Shown here in pieces: positions 1 through 11,072 of a stretch of DNA of 64,000 nt. How positions within the stretch are numbered: position 1 is the first letter of the stretch; each line of letters starts with the position of its first letter. The position numbers were made by a program, and so were the translations under genes. This DNA comes from Acanthamoeba sp. SK_2022b. Lineage: Eukaryota; Discosea; Longamoebia; Acanthamoebidae. The notes below the pieces were generated by a model. It worked only from the letters and a program-made list of their open reading frames with translations, searched no databases and was not told the DNA's origin. The stretch spans positions 92,843-156,842 of the forward strand of contig JANDJZ010000065.1 in the NCBI GenBank assembly GCA_027943245.1. The letters run 5' to 3'.

Positions 1-1724
1 GGAACCACAGCCACATTCGAGTTTTTCATGATCACTGTATCACACGCACATATGACTTTGTTGACAATGCCCCACACTCCCCAAACTGTTTCCAAAACGA
101 TGCGTACACTCGTGAAGATCTGGGAAACCGCTTTCCTGAGGGGTATTGAAGACCACCATCCTCTGCTCCACCAGCCTACCCACAGGGTCTCGCGAGCCAT
201 ATACAGCATCGAGGTTCTTCAAGCTAGATGATTGGAGGATCCCGTATGTGGTTAGACCCGGGCAAGCTAAAGAGAGGACGGGAAGTGTAACTTGAGCTTG
301 AGCATGCTCTGAGAGGCCTCGTCGAGGATCCGAGCCGTAGTAAGCTTCAGCACCGAACAAGCGTACGGCCTTCTAACCTTGTTTCCTTTGTTGGTCTTGT
401 CGGCATGCATTTGTCCCAACCGAACCAGATAACACACAAGGTGCAGTTTGCCGTCGGCCAGATCCTTGTCGTCAATATCCTGACCGAGGGGGAAGAAGAA
501 CGTCATCAAATAAAGCGCTCGCGATCTGGTAGGTGCTGCTCACATCGGGGTGGAAGTCACCCACCGTGAAGATTGTCTTTAGGTTGTTGATCCTGCCGAG
601 CTCTGCTGGCATTCCGTGTGCCGTCAATATCAACAGGTACTCCTCCGTAATGAAGGCTTTGGTGTGCGCATTGTATATGGAAAATCGAAGCTCGGTGGGC
701 TCGGTGACCTACGCGCATAATATCAGACCTCAGCGTATATCATCATGGACAGTCGGATATGAATGGGCGTCGGTACCTTGCACTGAAACACCACCATCTG
801 GAGCATTATGTGATGCAGCGGTAGCGTGAGTCCAATATCTTGCTCAATCAGGGTGCCACCTTCCGAGAGCAGATTCTCCTTTCTATGTAAACGTGGCACT
901 ACATTGCCCAGCATGTTGCGCTGGTCTTGTTCTTGATGCTGTGGTGGAGAGATGCAAGCGGTGGGTGATCATAGGCTACCAGCACTTGAGTGGGCGACCC
1001 GATACCATGCGGTAGAGCTCGATTATGCTGCAGTTCCTCTCAGTGGCGATCTCGCCAGTGCGAGTGCGCACCAGCAAGTCTAGTCCCAGCAAGCGACGTC
1101 CTTCTTCGATGCTAGCCATCACCTTAGCCTTCATCTTGGCCAAAGCGTCCTGCAAGACTCTTGCAATTAGAGGTCACGCCATTAGACATGATAGACGCTA
1201 AGCTACCGGTGGAGTATGCGGTGAGGTGAGCGCTTTGTTCCAGGAGAAGAGGGTCTTCAGCCGCTCGGAGAGGATGTTGAACTCTTTAACCTGCCGGCGC
1301 TGGAGGAAGGGGTCAGGAGGGTGTGCGCCACTTCATGGTTGACTTACCAGGTAAAGTTGCTTCTGCAGCTCGCGCCATTCTCGGAATACTGTGTGAAGCT
1401 CTCGTATGACAGGGTCTTTGCCCTCCTCAGAAGACTTGAGGCGAAAGAAGGTGGCGGGAAAGAGGCCCATCTCCTTCGTTTCGATCAGGATGCCCTTGTA
1501 CCACCCCTCCATGGTCTCAACTACCTGTATGGCGTCTCCCATTGAGAAACGCAGCAGGTACCGTGTCGTAGTTTCCGAAGCAACGTAATCGCTTATGGCT
1601 GGGTGGAAAAGTGAAAGGGGCTTGTGTAAGGAAGGACCTCACAGGAGAGAGGCCACTAGAGCGAAGTTGGAGCGAGTGCCGCACCTATGGCCTCAGCGCT
1701 GAAGCTTTTCCATCCCTTTTCCAT
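1..1724 (-). CDS. DOCK-family Rho/Rac guanine nucleotide exchange factor, N-terminal part (cut by window edge)
   Basis: DOCK proteins activate Rac/Cdc42-type GTPases at the membrane through a C-terminal DHR2 domain, which would lie off the left edge. The N-terminus can be rebuilt. Exon 1 (1724-1685) encodes MEKGWKSFSAEAI, then GT...AG, and exon 2 (1598-1348) continues in frame. Exon 2 is an SH3 domain with the ...GWYKG...GLFPATF pattern, followed by the helical segment DPVIRELHTVFREWRELQ typical of ELMO-binding DOCK proteins. Further exons at about 1310-1200 and 1160-970 (RRLLGLDLLVRTRTGE) lead to the C2-like DHR1 region at about 900-270 (FFPLGQDIDDKDLADGK, VCYLVRLGQM). An N-terminal SH3 points to the DOCK-A/B class. 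The gene is divergent from the four-TM gene at 2060. Internal exon ends below 1200 are approximate. Confidence 0.88.
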
Positions 1725-2059
1725 GACTAAGATCAATCCCCTGTGTTAAAGAGGGACCTTCTTGGCTCCGGAAAGGGGGGGAGCCAGAGAGCGCGGGTTG
1801 TTACGGGAAAGGGCGTACCGGCGGAAGCGGTGTCCCGTGGTTATTTTTGTCGACACAACGGCCGCTGTGTGCTGATTAAAGCCAAAACGAGATCGTGGTG
1901 GATGTCGGCCACGCCTTGTGCGACTATTAATAGAGAAGAGGCGGGTACGCAGCTCGTACTTCTCGTGGTGTAAATAAGTGGCCTTCCCCCTCTTGTGGAA
2001 TTTCACCAATTCTTACCACATCCATCCTCATTTTCCGTCTTCAGATCTCTGCAGTACAT
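1725..2059. promoter_or_regulatory. Divergent intergenic region between the DOCK gene and the four-TM gene
   Basis: This 335 bp spacer separates two start codons on opposite strands, so it should hold both promoters and 5'UTRs. A pyrimidine-rich tract ending in ttccgtcttcag just before the 2060 start could be a 5'UTR splice acceptor. I see no clear TATA box and no credible coding. Confidence 0.5.
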
Positions 2060-4267
2060 ATGCGATCTGATTCTGTGATGGAGAAAATCGAAGACGAGCC
2101 AGGAGAGTGCTCGTGCCGCTGCTGCGCGTGCTGCGGCTTCAAGGTAAAGGGCTGGCTGCTCCTTTTCTTCGCCCTGCTGGCCGTGTTGTTTGCCGTGGGC
2201 GCCCTCGCGTCCCCCTGGTATTTTGTCTTTGACGAAACGCCCGACGCCACAGTATCCACATATTACCGTATGTTTCTTATTCACACACCCTCCGTCTTCC
2301 ATGGACTCTTCCCCTTTTCCTTCCGCACACAGCTCCGTTGTACGGCGCCCCCAATGGTCATCTCATCTATGCATGTCGCGTGTTGCCAATGTGGACCGGA
2401 CACAGAATGGTCGGGATTGTTGAAGGTGGTCAAGGGGCACGACGGCGTTCACGACACCACCACGACGCTTTCGTGGAACGATTTGAACATGCCACAGACG
2501 TACACGCTGTTCATGACCACGCTAGTCCTCGCCGTCACGTCGCTCACGCTTGCCCTGATCCTCACTGGCTGCGTAGTATGCCTAGTCCTTCTTCCAGCCT
2601 ACCACGTCTCGTCACGCTTCGTCCTGGCCAAGTCGGGCATCAACAAACGCATATGGAAATGGGCGTTCATGCTCGCTGTGATGCTCTGCTTCGTCGCGTT
2701 ACTTCTCTCGTTCACTCTCTTCTTGCAGCTGCCCGGCTGCCTCTCCAAGGATTCGCCCAACCACTGCTCCAGTAACGAATGCGCGAGCTTCATCGGCGGA
2801 CAGAGACAGAAGGGTTACCTGCACATCTATACCCCCTTCGTTGGCTGGGGCAGCGCCATCGTCTCCTGCGCCTTCGTCATCATCGTCGGGTCTGTGTTCC
2901 TGGCCCTCTTCGGCCGCAAGCGAAGCAAGAGGGCAGCTAACCATGCGCTGGCCACTATCAACGCGACCGAGCACAGCCGACGAGAGGCCACTCCCATCCT
3001 CGCCTCAGATGAGGACGACCACGGCGAGGACGCCGAGGAGCGACGCCCGCTGCTGGCCGGCGAGAAGGCCGATAGGGCCGGGAGAGTGGGCGCCCCAGGC
3101 ACCCCGCCGAGCAACGGCGGCCTGCACCACCGCCCCACCGTCACCAGGACATCGCCCAAGGCCAAAGTCGAAGACGCCACCATTGAGCACTGCGACTCAC
3201 CACTCGCCTACCACAAGCCGTGTCCGTCTTCGCCTTCCCTTCCGCGGATGCGGCCGCTCACTACCCTCAGTTCGCCCCGATCGCCCCGATCGCCCCGTGC
3301 CATTTCGTCACCGCTCGCCAATCTGGACGTCCGCTTCTCCCCTGTCGCGGTCCTGCCCGTCACATCGGCGCCCGCGACCGGAGAGGACGCACCCCCGGAG
3401 AAGAGCAAGACGCACACCCCGCGGGAGGCCGCACACGAGCACCGCGGGGATGGCCGCGCATCCGATATTTCACCCACCACCCCTGATCGCGCTGAGCCCA
3501 AGGCAGAGACAGCAGAGGTCAAGGAGGAGGAGATCCCGAAGTGCGCAGGCGAACTGCATGCAGAGAGCGCAACAGGTAGCGAGGAACGAAACGAAGCTTC
3601 AGCAGACAAAGGGACGACAGAAGCCGTCGGCGTGGGCGTGGTCGAGGAGAAGGAACTACCCCAGTCAGATGAGGCCGCTGCAATGGACGAAGGAGAGGCG
3701 ACAGGCGGTGACACGACCGCGAAGGAGGAGACAACGGAGGAGCAGAAGGAGAAGGTGGAAGAGGAACCCCCCGCACCAGCGAAGCCGGCAGCAAGACGGG
3801 CGTTTGCCACCATGCAGCGAATGAGCTACAAGGACTATGCAAAGAAGAAAGCCCCGCCGCCCACGCCTGAGTCCGTGCTCGGCCCCTCGCGTGTCCGCGG
3901 CGTGCCAACCAATCGCATGGCCCTGCGCAGCCGAGGCGCACCGCTCTCCTCGATCAGGGAGCAGGCCCTTGCCAGCTCACCTTCGCGCAGCGCCACCATG
4001 CCCGCTGCCGCCACACGGCGATTGTTGGCAGCGGCCGCCCGACCACCGGTCCGTGCAGAGTTGACGGACGAGGACACGGCACGACCCCCAAGACCAGAGC
4101 GTGAAGATGAGCAAGACAAGGACGGGAAGGAGGAAGAGGAGGAGAAAGAGACGAAGCGGGAGGAGGAGCAAACGATGAAGGACGGCGGCGATGAGGCGGA
4201 AGGCGCATCGGCAGAATCGACAGGCTCTGCAACGCAGGAGAGCGATGCTGGGGACTCGTCCAGCTGA
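2060..4267 (+). CDS. Four-transmembrane protein with long charged cytosolic tail, function unknown
   Basis: I do not recognise this protein. It opens with a Cys-rich stretch (CSCRCCACC, palmitoylation-like), then TM1 (about residues 30-51). A short extracytoplasmic loop follows, then three more hydrophobic segments (YTLFMTTLVLAVTSLTLAL, WAFMLAVMLCFVALLLSF, GSAIVSCAFVIIVGSVFLAL). The C-terminal half is about 450 residues of low-complexity Pro/Ser/Glu/Lys sequence, probably disordered and cytosolic. The reading frame is open throughout (735 codons), but 2268-2405 begins gtatgt, ends cacag and is exactly 138 nt. Removing it joins STYY to QWSGLLKVV and gives a cleaner loop and a 689-residue protein. 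The start at 2060 is the first ATG; MEK at codon 7 is an alternative. Confidence 0.72.
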   Translation: MRSDSVMEKIEDEPGECSCRCCACCGFKVKGWLLLFFALLAVLFAVGALASPWYFVFDETPDATVSTYYRMFLIHTPSVFHGLFPFSFRTQLRCTAPPMVISSMHVACCQCGPDTEWSGLLKVVKGHDGVHDTTTTLSWNDLNMPQTYTLFMTTLVLAVTSLTLALILTGCVVCLVLLPAYHVSSRFVLAKSGINKRIWKWAFMLAVMLCFVALLLSFTLFLQLPGCLSKDSPNHCSSNECASFIGGQRQKGYLHIYTPFVGWGSAIVSCAFVIIVGSVFLALFGRKRSKRAANHALATINATEHSRREATPILASDEDDHGEDAEERRPLLAGEKADRAGRVGAPGTPPSNGGLHHRPTVTRTSPKAKVEDATIEHCDSPLAYHKPCPSSPSLPRMRPLTTLSSPRSPRSPRAISSPLANLDVRFSPVAVLPVTSAPATGEDAPPEKSKTHTPREAAHEHRGDGRASDISPTTPDRAEPKAETAEVKEEEIPKCAGELHAESATGSEERNEASADKGTTEAVGVGVVEEKELPQSDEAAAMDEGEATGGDTTAKEETTEEQKEKVEEEPPAPAKPAARRAFATMQRMSYKDYAKKKAPPPTPESVLGPSRVRGVPTNRMALRSRGAPLSSIREQALASSPSRSATMPAAATRRLLAAAARPPVRAELTDEDTARPPRPEREDEQDKDGKEEEEEKETKREEEQTMKDGGDEAEGASAESTGSATQESDAGDSSS
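2268..2405 (+). other. Probable in-frame intron of 138 nt, readable through
   Basis: It starts gtatgt and ends ggacacag, and its length is a multiple of three with no stop in the host frame. Retention would insert 46 residues (Cys-rich, CCQC) into the first extracytoplasmic loop. It could be an ordinary intron or a regulated retained one; the sequence alone cannot decide. Confidence 0.55.
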
Positions 4268-4633
4268 TCGGTTTCGTTAGAACGTGTATATAAGTCAGTA
4301 CCAGCCACCTCCTTATCGCCTGTAGCCATACCCTATAAAATAGAAACAAACCGTCTTCTGCTGATCGGACCGGCCTACCTAGTGTTTCCTTTTTTGGTAC
4401 ATAGCAAGAAAAGCAAAAAGAAAGGAGAGAAAACAGGCCGAAAGGTGAGGGGCATTCGCCTCGGCTTTCTCTCGCAGACCAACCCCATCGCCAAAGCGCC
4501 ACAACCCTGCTGCTGTTCACCCAATGTGTTTGCCACGCCAACCTTTTCTCCCCATCAAGGAGAACCAAATACTGCCATCCACATAAAGAACAGACGATTT
4601 GATTTCATCACTGGCCAACATCAGAGAAAGCTA
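4268..4633 (+). promoter_or_regulatory. Tandem spacer and probable promoter/5'UTR of the ARF gene
   Basis: Two TATA-like elements lie here, tatataag at 4287-4294 and tataaaa at 4334-4340, upstream of the ARF gene. The region 4382-4633 stays open in frame with the ARF start, but it is Lys-rich and unlike ARF, so I read it as 5'UTR. A donor-like gtgaggg at 4445 allows a 5'UTR intron. Confidence 0.45.
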
Positions 4634-5427
4634 ATGGGGGGAGCGTTGACGAAGGGCTATGGCAAGCTCTCGTGGAGGTGGCATAAAAAGCCAGGCGCGA
4701 ATGGGCGTATCGTTATGCTTGGACTCGATGCCAGCGGGAAGACCACCATTCTGTACCGGCTCGCCTTCGGTGATCAAGTCAAAACGCTGCCCACCAGTAC
4801 GCCCATCATCTTTAACGCATGCTGGCGCGAGGTGCTCCTGATGCTCACCACTCCTTGTATCTGTAGTTGGGTTCAATGTGGAGACCATCTGCTACAACAA
4901 GCTGGCCTTGCTGACCTGGGACGTGGGTAGGCTGCCTTGCCGCTGATCGTGAGGTGGCCTTCTTTCCAAGCCACTAACCACAGGTGTGCACAGGTGGACA
5001 GAAAAAGCTGAGACAGCTATGGCAGTACTACCTTAAGAACACGCAGGCCCTCGTCTTCGTGGTCGACAGTGCCGACCCAGAGCGGCTGCACGAGGCCAGA
5101 GACGAGCTGAAGATGCTCATGGAGCGACCAGAGCTGGTCGGCAGGGTACTGCTGGTGCTCGCCAACAAACAGGACATGCCCTACGCGCTGCCTCCCGATG
5201 AAGTCGCCCGCAAGCTCAAGCTGAAGAGGGTCGCTCGGAAGACCAAGTGGCACATCCAAGGCACCGTAGGCACCACCGGAAACGGTCTCTATGAGGCCAT
5301 TGACTGGCTCGCCACCGCCCTGCACGAGCAGGCCGCCATCCCCCGACGCTCTCGAACGACCTGGCGCTTCACTCGCGACCCTCACCACCATTGTCACCAC
5401 CCAAGCCCGCCCGGAGTTGCGCGATGA
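4634..5427 (+). CDS. ARF-family small GTPase
   Basis: ARF GTPases recruit coats and lipid enzymes to Golgi or plasma membranes when GTP-bound. Three exons (4634-4796, 4867-4926, 4994-5427) join in frame to 218 residues. The start was chosen because it yields MGG, with Gly2 available for N-myristoylation, followed by an amphipathic stretch. G-box motifs are all present: P-loop GLDASGKT, switch I TIGFNVE (completed exactly by the first splice), DVGGQ (completed by the second), NKQD, and a final TTGNGLYEAIDWL. The core matches the usual 180-residue ARF. About 35 extra C-terminal residues, His/Pro/Arg-rich, are unusual; they may be real or may reflect an undetected last intron. It lies upstream of the GPAT gene on the same strand. 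Confidence 0.9.
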
Positions 5428-5760
5428 TCACTACGAAGACTCCATTCCTACGAACACCACGGAAGGTGCAAAGAGAGGTAAAGATACATAAAGCAGAGCC
5501 TGAGCCTGGCAAAGCAGAAGAAGGGTGGTGCTCATGCGAGATCTGCGAATGGTGACTGTAGAAGAGAGGTGAGAGCACGCACAGAGAGCGAGAGGCGTAT
5601 GTCGAGAGAAAGACAGCGTCTGTATCCCAAGCGCACATTTGCGCGAAGCCGCCACCTGTCCTTGCGTGTGCGAATTAGGAGCACAGCATGCCCGTCATTC
5701 CTCGAGTTACAAGTGGCCACTGCAGTACCCACAAGAGGCCTTCTTGCCCCACTGCTCAAG
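5428..5760 (+). other. Spacer between ARF and GPAT genes
   Basis: This 333 bp stretch holds the ARF 3'UTR and GPAT 5' region. An upstream ATG at 5569 is in frame with the GPAT start but would add about 64 basic residues not typical of the family. I see no other coding and no clear core-promoter element. Confidence 0.4.
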
Positions 5761-8691
5761 ATGTATCGGTTCATGGTGTGGTTCTTCAAGACCATCACCT
5801 ACATCTTCTTCGATGATATCGAGGTGGTGGGCCAGGATAAGATCCCCCTCGAGGGCCCCGTCATCTTTGTGGGTGCGTTGCATTTCTGCTCGATCTTAAT
5901 TGCCTGTAATCTGACCTGTTGGTTGATTGCTGCTCTCGTGCACCACAGGCAACCACCAGAACCAGTTTGTGGTAACGCGCTTATTTGCCTATCAATGAAT
6001 GCGTGCAATTATTTGGAGATTAAATGTGCTGGAAATGCGCCACTTCGGCTAAGACCTTGTTGACCAACTGTGTGTGTGGTCCAGGACGGTGTGTTGCTCA
6101 TGGCACACTGTGTGCGGCAGGTGAGCTTCCTGGTGGCGGCTGTGTCAATGAAGCGCTTCATAGTCGGTGACCTCGCCCGTGCATGCCGAGCCATTCCTGT
6201 GGAGCGCCCCCAGGACGTCGCCACTCTGGCACGCCCCCCTCAGCTTCCCTCTAGCGCGTCACGGCCGCTCGCTCACCGCATATGCTCCCCTTCTCTACTC
6301 GTCGCTGCGTTCGGCCGAGCAGGGGTGCGGCGTGGTTACGGGAAGCGTGAACGAGGTGATAGGCGAGAGGACCAAGTTCACCACAGAGTTCACCGTGGGC
6401 GACTCGATCAGCATCAAGGGCCAGGAGCCCGTCATCATCGCCGAGATCGTATCCGACGAGAAGCTACTCGTCAAGACTCCCCACGAACGTCCCGTCACCG
6501 TGCCGACCCCATACAAGATCTTCAAAAAGGTGGACCAGAGCAACGTCTACCAGCACGTATGGGCCGCTCTCGGGCGTGGTGACTGGTACACTGCGGCACC
6601 ACTCCGCAAGCGGCTGCTGGCTGCGCGTATCAGCGGCCTGTTTAGAGAGGGAGTGACGCTGACCTTATGTGGCGGGCCACAGCATTGGTATCTTTCCCGA
6701 GGGCGGGTCGCATGACAGGACCGAGCTGCTGCCGCTCAAGGCCGGTGTGACCCTGATGGCGTTGGGTGCCGTCGAAAAGTACAAAGTGCCCGTCAAGATC
6801 GTGCCCTGCGGCCTCAATTACTTCTTCGGCCACAAGTTCAGGTGCGACGATGTCGAGCTCCAAATCACCTTCCCTCCCCGGAGGTGGCGAGTGCTTAGAT
6901 CGACCTTATTGTTATTGGGACGCCCGGGGGCAACAACAGGAGCCGCGTTGCGCTCGAGTTCGGGGAGCCCTATGAGATCCTGCCCGAGAGCGAGCTGGTC
7001 GAGCAGTACCGCCACGACAAGCGGGCCTCCTGCTCCGCGCTCCTCGAAACCATCACCGCCCGTCTGCGGAGCGTAAGTAGCGCGTACCTTAGGTTTTTTT
7101 ATATGGTCTTTGTTTGTATTTTTCTTATCGGGCGGCCGCTTTTGCTTCGCTGTAGTTCCCCGATGTGTCGCCTCACATCGGTGTGATCCCGCGCTGATCC
7201 AGGTGACTCTGAACACACCCGATTACAAAGTGCTGCAGGCTATTCATGCCGCACGCCGGCTCTACCAACCGCCCAACGTCAAGTACGTGCGCGTGCATGC
7301 CTTTGGACAGCCTAGGGAGTGGGCTCACTTCTACCTTTGCTCCCTCCTCGACGGCGCGCAGGCTGCCCATCGACCAGTACCTGGAACTGACCCGCCGGTT
7401 CGCCGTGGGTTACACTCGGTTCAGCGAGCACCCCCAGATGAAAACCTCCATCAAGGAGCTCTATGCCTACATGAAGGAGCTCAAGGACAACGGTCTACGC
7501 GATTACCAGGTATAAACCCTGCAATGGCTCCCTGGGCGTGGCCAGTCGTTGGCCGCTCTTGTGTTGACCGGAAAGACACCCACAAGGTGGCCACGGTCGT
7601 GGACGATGAAGCTGAAGAGGAGGTGACGGAGGAGGACGAGGAGGACTACAACATCCGCTTCGATTGGGAGAAGAACAAGAACCTGATCTCGCCGCAGACG
7701 TTCTACTGGTAGACACCTCTCCCCAAATGCTTGCTCGCCTCTCTCTCTCTCTCTCTCTCGCTGGCTAAATCCAATCGGGACAGGAATCTGCTGGTGAACT
7801 TTTTCTTCTTCATCATCTGTTTCCTTGTCGCCCTCCCGGGAACCCTGCTCAACGCGCCAATTGGTATGTGTGCAACATACAAACGCCACGGGGTATTGTC
7901 TAACGCCGTCGCGCGCATGGTCTCTATAGGTTACATCATCAGGGAAAAGGCCAAGAAGAAGGCGCGTGAAGCGGTCCGTTCGTCGACAGTCAAGATCCGT
8001 GGCAATGATGTCATCGCCTCAGTCAAGGTAGTCCGTCGCAGCATCAAACACAAAGTCTGGGAGCCATGCATCTCTCACCACCGGTCTCTTCCACGTACGG
8101 ATGTGCAGGTGCTGACGGCGTTGTGGATGGTGCCGCTTACATACACCATCTACGCAACGCTTGCTGGGTTCTACACGGGCTCCTTCTTGATTGCCGTAGC
8201 CGTGTGGCTCGCTCTGCCCTTCTTTTCCTACATCAGGTGCGCCCCACCATTTCTCCCTGCTGCCCCGCGTTTGTGTAGTGGTTGTGGTGGTGGTCCTGAT
8301 GCACAGTGCACATTTGTGGGTTTGCAGCATCCGAGTGTTGCAGCGCGGAGTGTTCACATGGAGGGCCCTCCTGGCCGTCCGTACGCTCGCCCGCTCCGAG
8401 GCCAAGCTGCGCGCCCTGCAGAAGGAAAGAAGGCGGCTCGTGCGCGAGCTGCGCAAGATTGTGGAGGAGATCGGCCCTCAGTGCGTTACCCCCTCCCCTA
8501 ATGCGCCCGTCACGCTCAGCTGATCACACGCACACTGTCCCGTCGCGTGCAGGCTGGGACCCGAGATATGGGAGAACCGCGTCATCTCGCCCGAAGAACT
8601 CGAGCGGGATCCTCACGAGAAGAACAAGCCCGTCTTCTACAAACGCTCGTCCTACAACACCATAAGCAAGGAGGACAAGAAGGACAAGTAA
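5761..8691 (+). CDS. Glycerol-3-phosphate acyltransferase of the yeast Gpt2/Sct1 type
   Basis: It should transfer an acyl chain to sn-1 of glycerol-3-phosphate (or dihydroxyacetone phosphate) at the ER, the first step of glycerolipid synthesis. Fourteen exons were rebuilt (5761-5872, 5949-5971, 6085-6216, 6323-6585, 6683-6841, 6940-7072, 7203-7282, 7362-7509, 7587-7708, 7784-7863, 7930-8027, 8109-8236, 8328-8480, 8553-8691), giving 589 residues in continuous frame. PlsC-type motifs: GNHQNQFVD (motif I, created by two splices), [20 protein letters not shown] (glycerol-phosphate binding, about residues 177-196) and [11 protein letters not shown] roughly 90-residue insertion between the first two motifs ([13 protein letters not shown]...) is the mark of the Gpt2/Sct1 subclass. 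Membrane segments are near the N-terminus and at [19 protein letters not shown] and [15 protein letters not shown]. The tail is basic and coiled. Exon 4 could start 3 nt earlier. Confidence 0.93.
7737..7759 (+). repeat. (CT)n tract in GPAT intron 9
   Basis: A pure CT run lies just upstream of the acceptor at 7783 and probably serves as the polypyrimidine tract. Confidence 0.8.
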
Positions 8692-8884
8692 GCGCCCTGA
8701 CAAAGAACAACGCATGTTATGGCCCCGGTCCCTCGTAATTTCCGCACGGCGCGGAGGAAGAGACGCCTGTAAGGGATTAGAAACTTTCACAGCCCACCAC
8801 ACGGTCACCAGAGTTTCTACAGGAGGGTAACAAATGCATTCGTGGCCGGTCGCAGCAAGATGACTGGCAGGTGGGTTGCTTCTT
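8692..8884. other. Convergent 3' region between GPAT and tomosyn-like genes
   Basis: This 193 bp between two stop codons on opposite strands should hold both 3'UTRs. No coding is credible here. Confidence 0.5.
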
Positions 8885-11031
8885 CTAAAATTCGTACCAC
8901 TTCTTGTTCTTGTACTTGTCGGCGAGCCTCTTGGCATTGGAGTAGAACTCGCTGGAGGCATCCTCCATCTCGGCTGTTTTCATCGCCAGCTCGCTCAGCT
9001 TCTCCCCTCGCTCGTTCAGCAGCTAAACGACCCGGTGGAGGGGAGTGGGACACGCACAGCGATGAGTTGCTGGTTGCAGGGCGATACACAGTGGGCTGAG
9101 GAAGGAAGGGATTGGGGACCTCGGCGTTTCGGTTCATCTGGTCTTTGAGGCCGGCGACACCCTTTCGCGCCTCCCGCACCCTCTCGTTGCCCTCCCCGCT
9201 TTGCTCGTGCCTCTCCTGTGCACACCAAACCACGGCAGCACGTCACTCCCGCCTTCCCATGGCTGGAGATGTAGACTGTGTACTCCAGAGAGGAGCGGGA
9301 GATCAGCGTACCCGAGCTTTGGAGTCGCGGCCCTCGAACAGCTTCTGCCGAGCGTCGTGGTCCCCAGTATCTCTCTCCCTGTGGTCGCGGGCCCTCTCAC
9401 GTTCGGATTCCCTCTCGCGATCCTTGCGACGCGCCGAGTGATCCACCTCCGCAACTGTACGTGTTCCAGCCAACGGCCAGAGTGAGCGTTCAGTGCTGCC
9501 CGGGGAGAAGATAAACCAAATGGATGATGGGAATGATGGCCTCTAGGCTGCGTACAAATGGAGAGGTCGAACGCTCCAAACAGCGACTTGAGGAGTCCCT
9601 TGGGTCGCTCGGGGAGCACAATGCCCCGGATGTGCACCGTAGGCAGCGAGCGGGGCAAATCCAGACTGTCCGCCCACCCTCGTGGTGAGATCACCGACCT
9701 GGCTCCAGAGTAACGGGCGGGAGGGTAAGTAATAGGTGACCGGTACCTGTTCTCGCCTACGAACAGGGAGAGGCGGTGCAGCTCCGAAGATAGGGAGGAC
9801 AGGATCATGCGTCCATCTGTCAGCACGCACGCGTTCCGAAGCATCGTGGCGCTGTTCCCAAAAGGAAACGAGGGTGTGAGCGAGCCAAGTGGTCAATACA
9901 CTGGTTGCCACTCGATGTACACGACAACAAGGCACGATAGCAATCTTAACGGAGGGTTGGATTGAATTAGAGAGGGGGGGTAAGCGCACTTGACGTTGAG
10001 CGAGAATCGGTCGAGCGGGGTCTCTATGAGCGGGGTGAGGTCCATCAGCGAATAGACCACCAGCTCGTTGTTCCCCGTGAAGCACACCAGGCAATACTCG
10101 CCTGCGCAGTTTTACGATCTCACATCAGTCCGTGGACAGGATGACGCGATGGTGGTGGTGGGCGATGATGGTTGGAAGGGGGGGGGGGCGTTGCCGTTCA
10201 AGGAGACGATGTGAGAGGAGAGGACCGGATGCTTGGTTTCGATCCTGGCCAGCTGGTCGTAGTCGGGCACCGTGTAGATGCACAGGCTCTCCTCGGCGCA
10301 CAGCAGCAGGAACCGCATGCCCATCTTGTTCGGGTCCTCTTCCTCGGCCTCATCGTCCTGCGAGCAGCCAGGCCATTGTAAGCGAGGAGTTAAGAGAATG
10401 AGGAGAGGGAGGAGGGGGGAGGGGGAGCGACGGACAGGGTCCTCCTCCAGCTGGCTGTTGGTCTCCGCCTGCGCGCCCTTCCAGCTTCGGTCGGCGCGCA
10501 GCTCGACCTGTTCCGGCTGCTCGTCCTCGCCCCCGAGCCTCTGGGCAGTCTCTCCTTCCATCTTCTTGCCGTTGACCTCGACCCAATCGTCATCGAGCTT
10601 CCCGCCCTCTGCGCCAGCAGAAGTGGCAGCGGCGGCGACATGCTCCTCCCGCTGGCTCGGCTGCTCCTCTTTCTTCTTGTCCTTCTTGTCCTTCTTTCCC
10701 TTGTCGGCGTCCGCCTCTTTCCACTTGGGCGCGCGTATGCGGTAGGGCTTGCCTCTGCGTTCAGCGAAACGGAGGCGAAGCGAGGAACAAAGGGGGAGGC
10801 CGACACAACATGGTAGAGGAGGTGAGCGACGTGATGGTAGAGGCGCATATAGGAGAGGGGGGGGCTACCGTGCGTCAACGATCGCGATGAGGTTGATGAG
10901 CGAGGGCTGCTTCTTCTCGAACGGGTGCGGGTTGAAGAAGACCCGGCTCCCACGGAAGGTCACTACCGTCACAAAGCCGCTCTCAATCCCTGTACGTACA
11001 CATGACGCATGCAATGGCAGACATCGCCATC

Positions 11032-11072
<41 letters not shown>

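Noticed and set aside
4382..4633. In-frame N-terminal extension of ARF
   Set aside because: ARF proteins need Gly2 for myristoylation; MGG at 4634 fits and the upstream sequence does not look like ARF.
10390..10953. Arg/Ser-rich 187-codon minus-strand frame
   Set aside because: It is an alternative frame through tomosyn exons and introns; the tomosyn frame gives WD40-like sequence.
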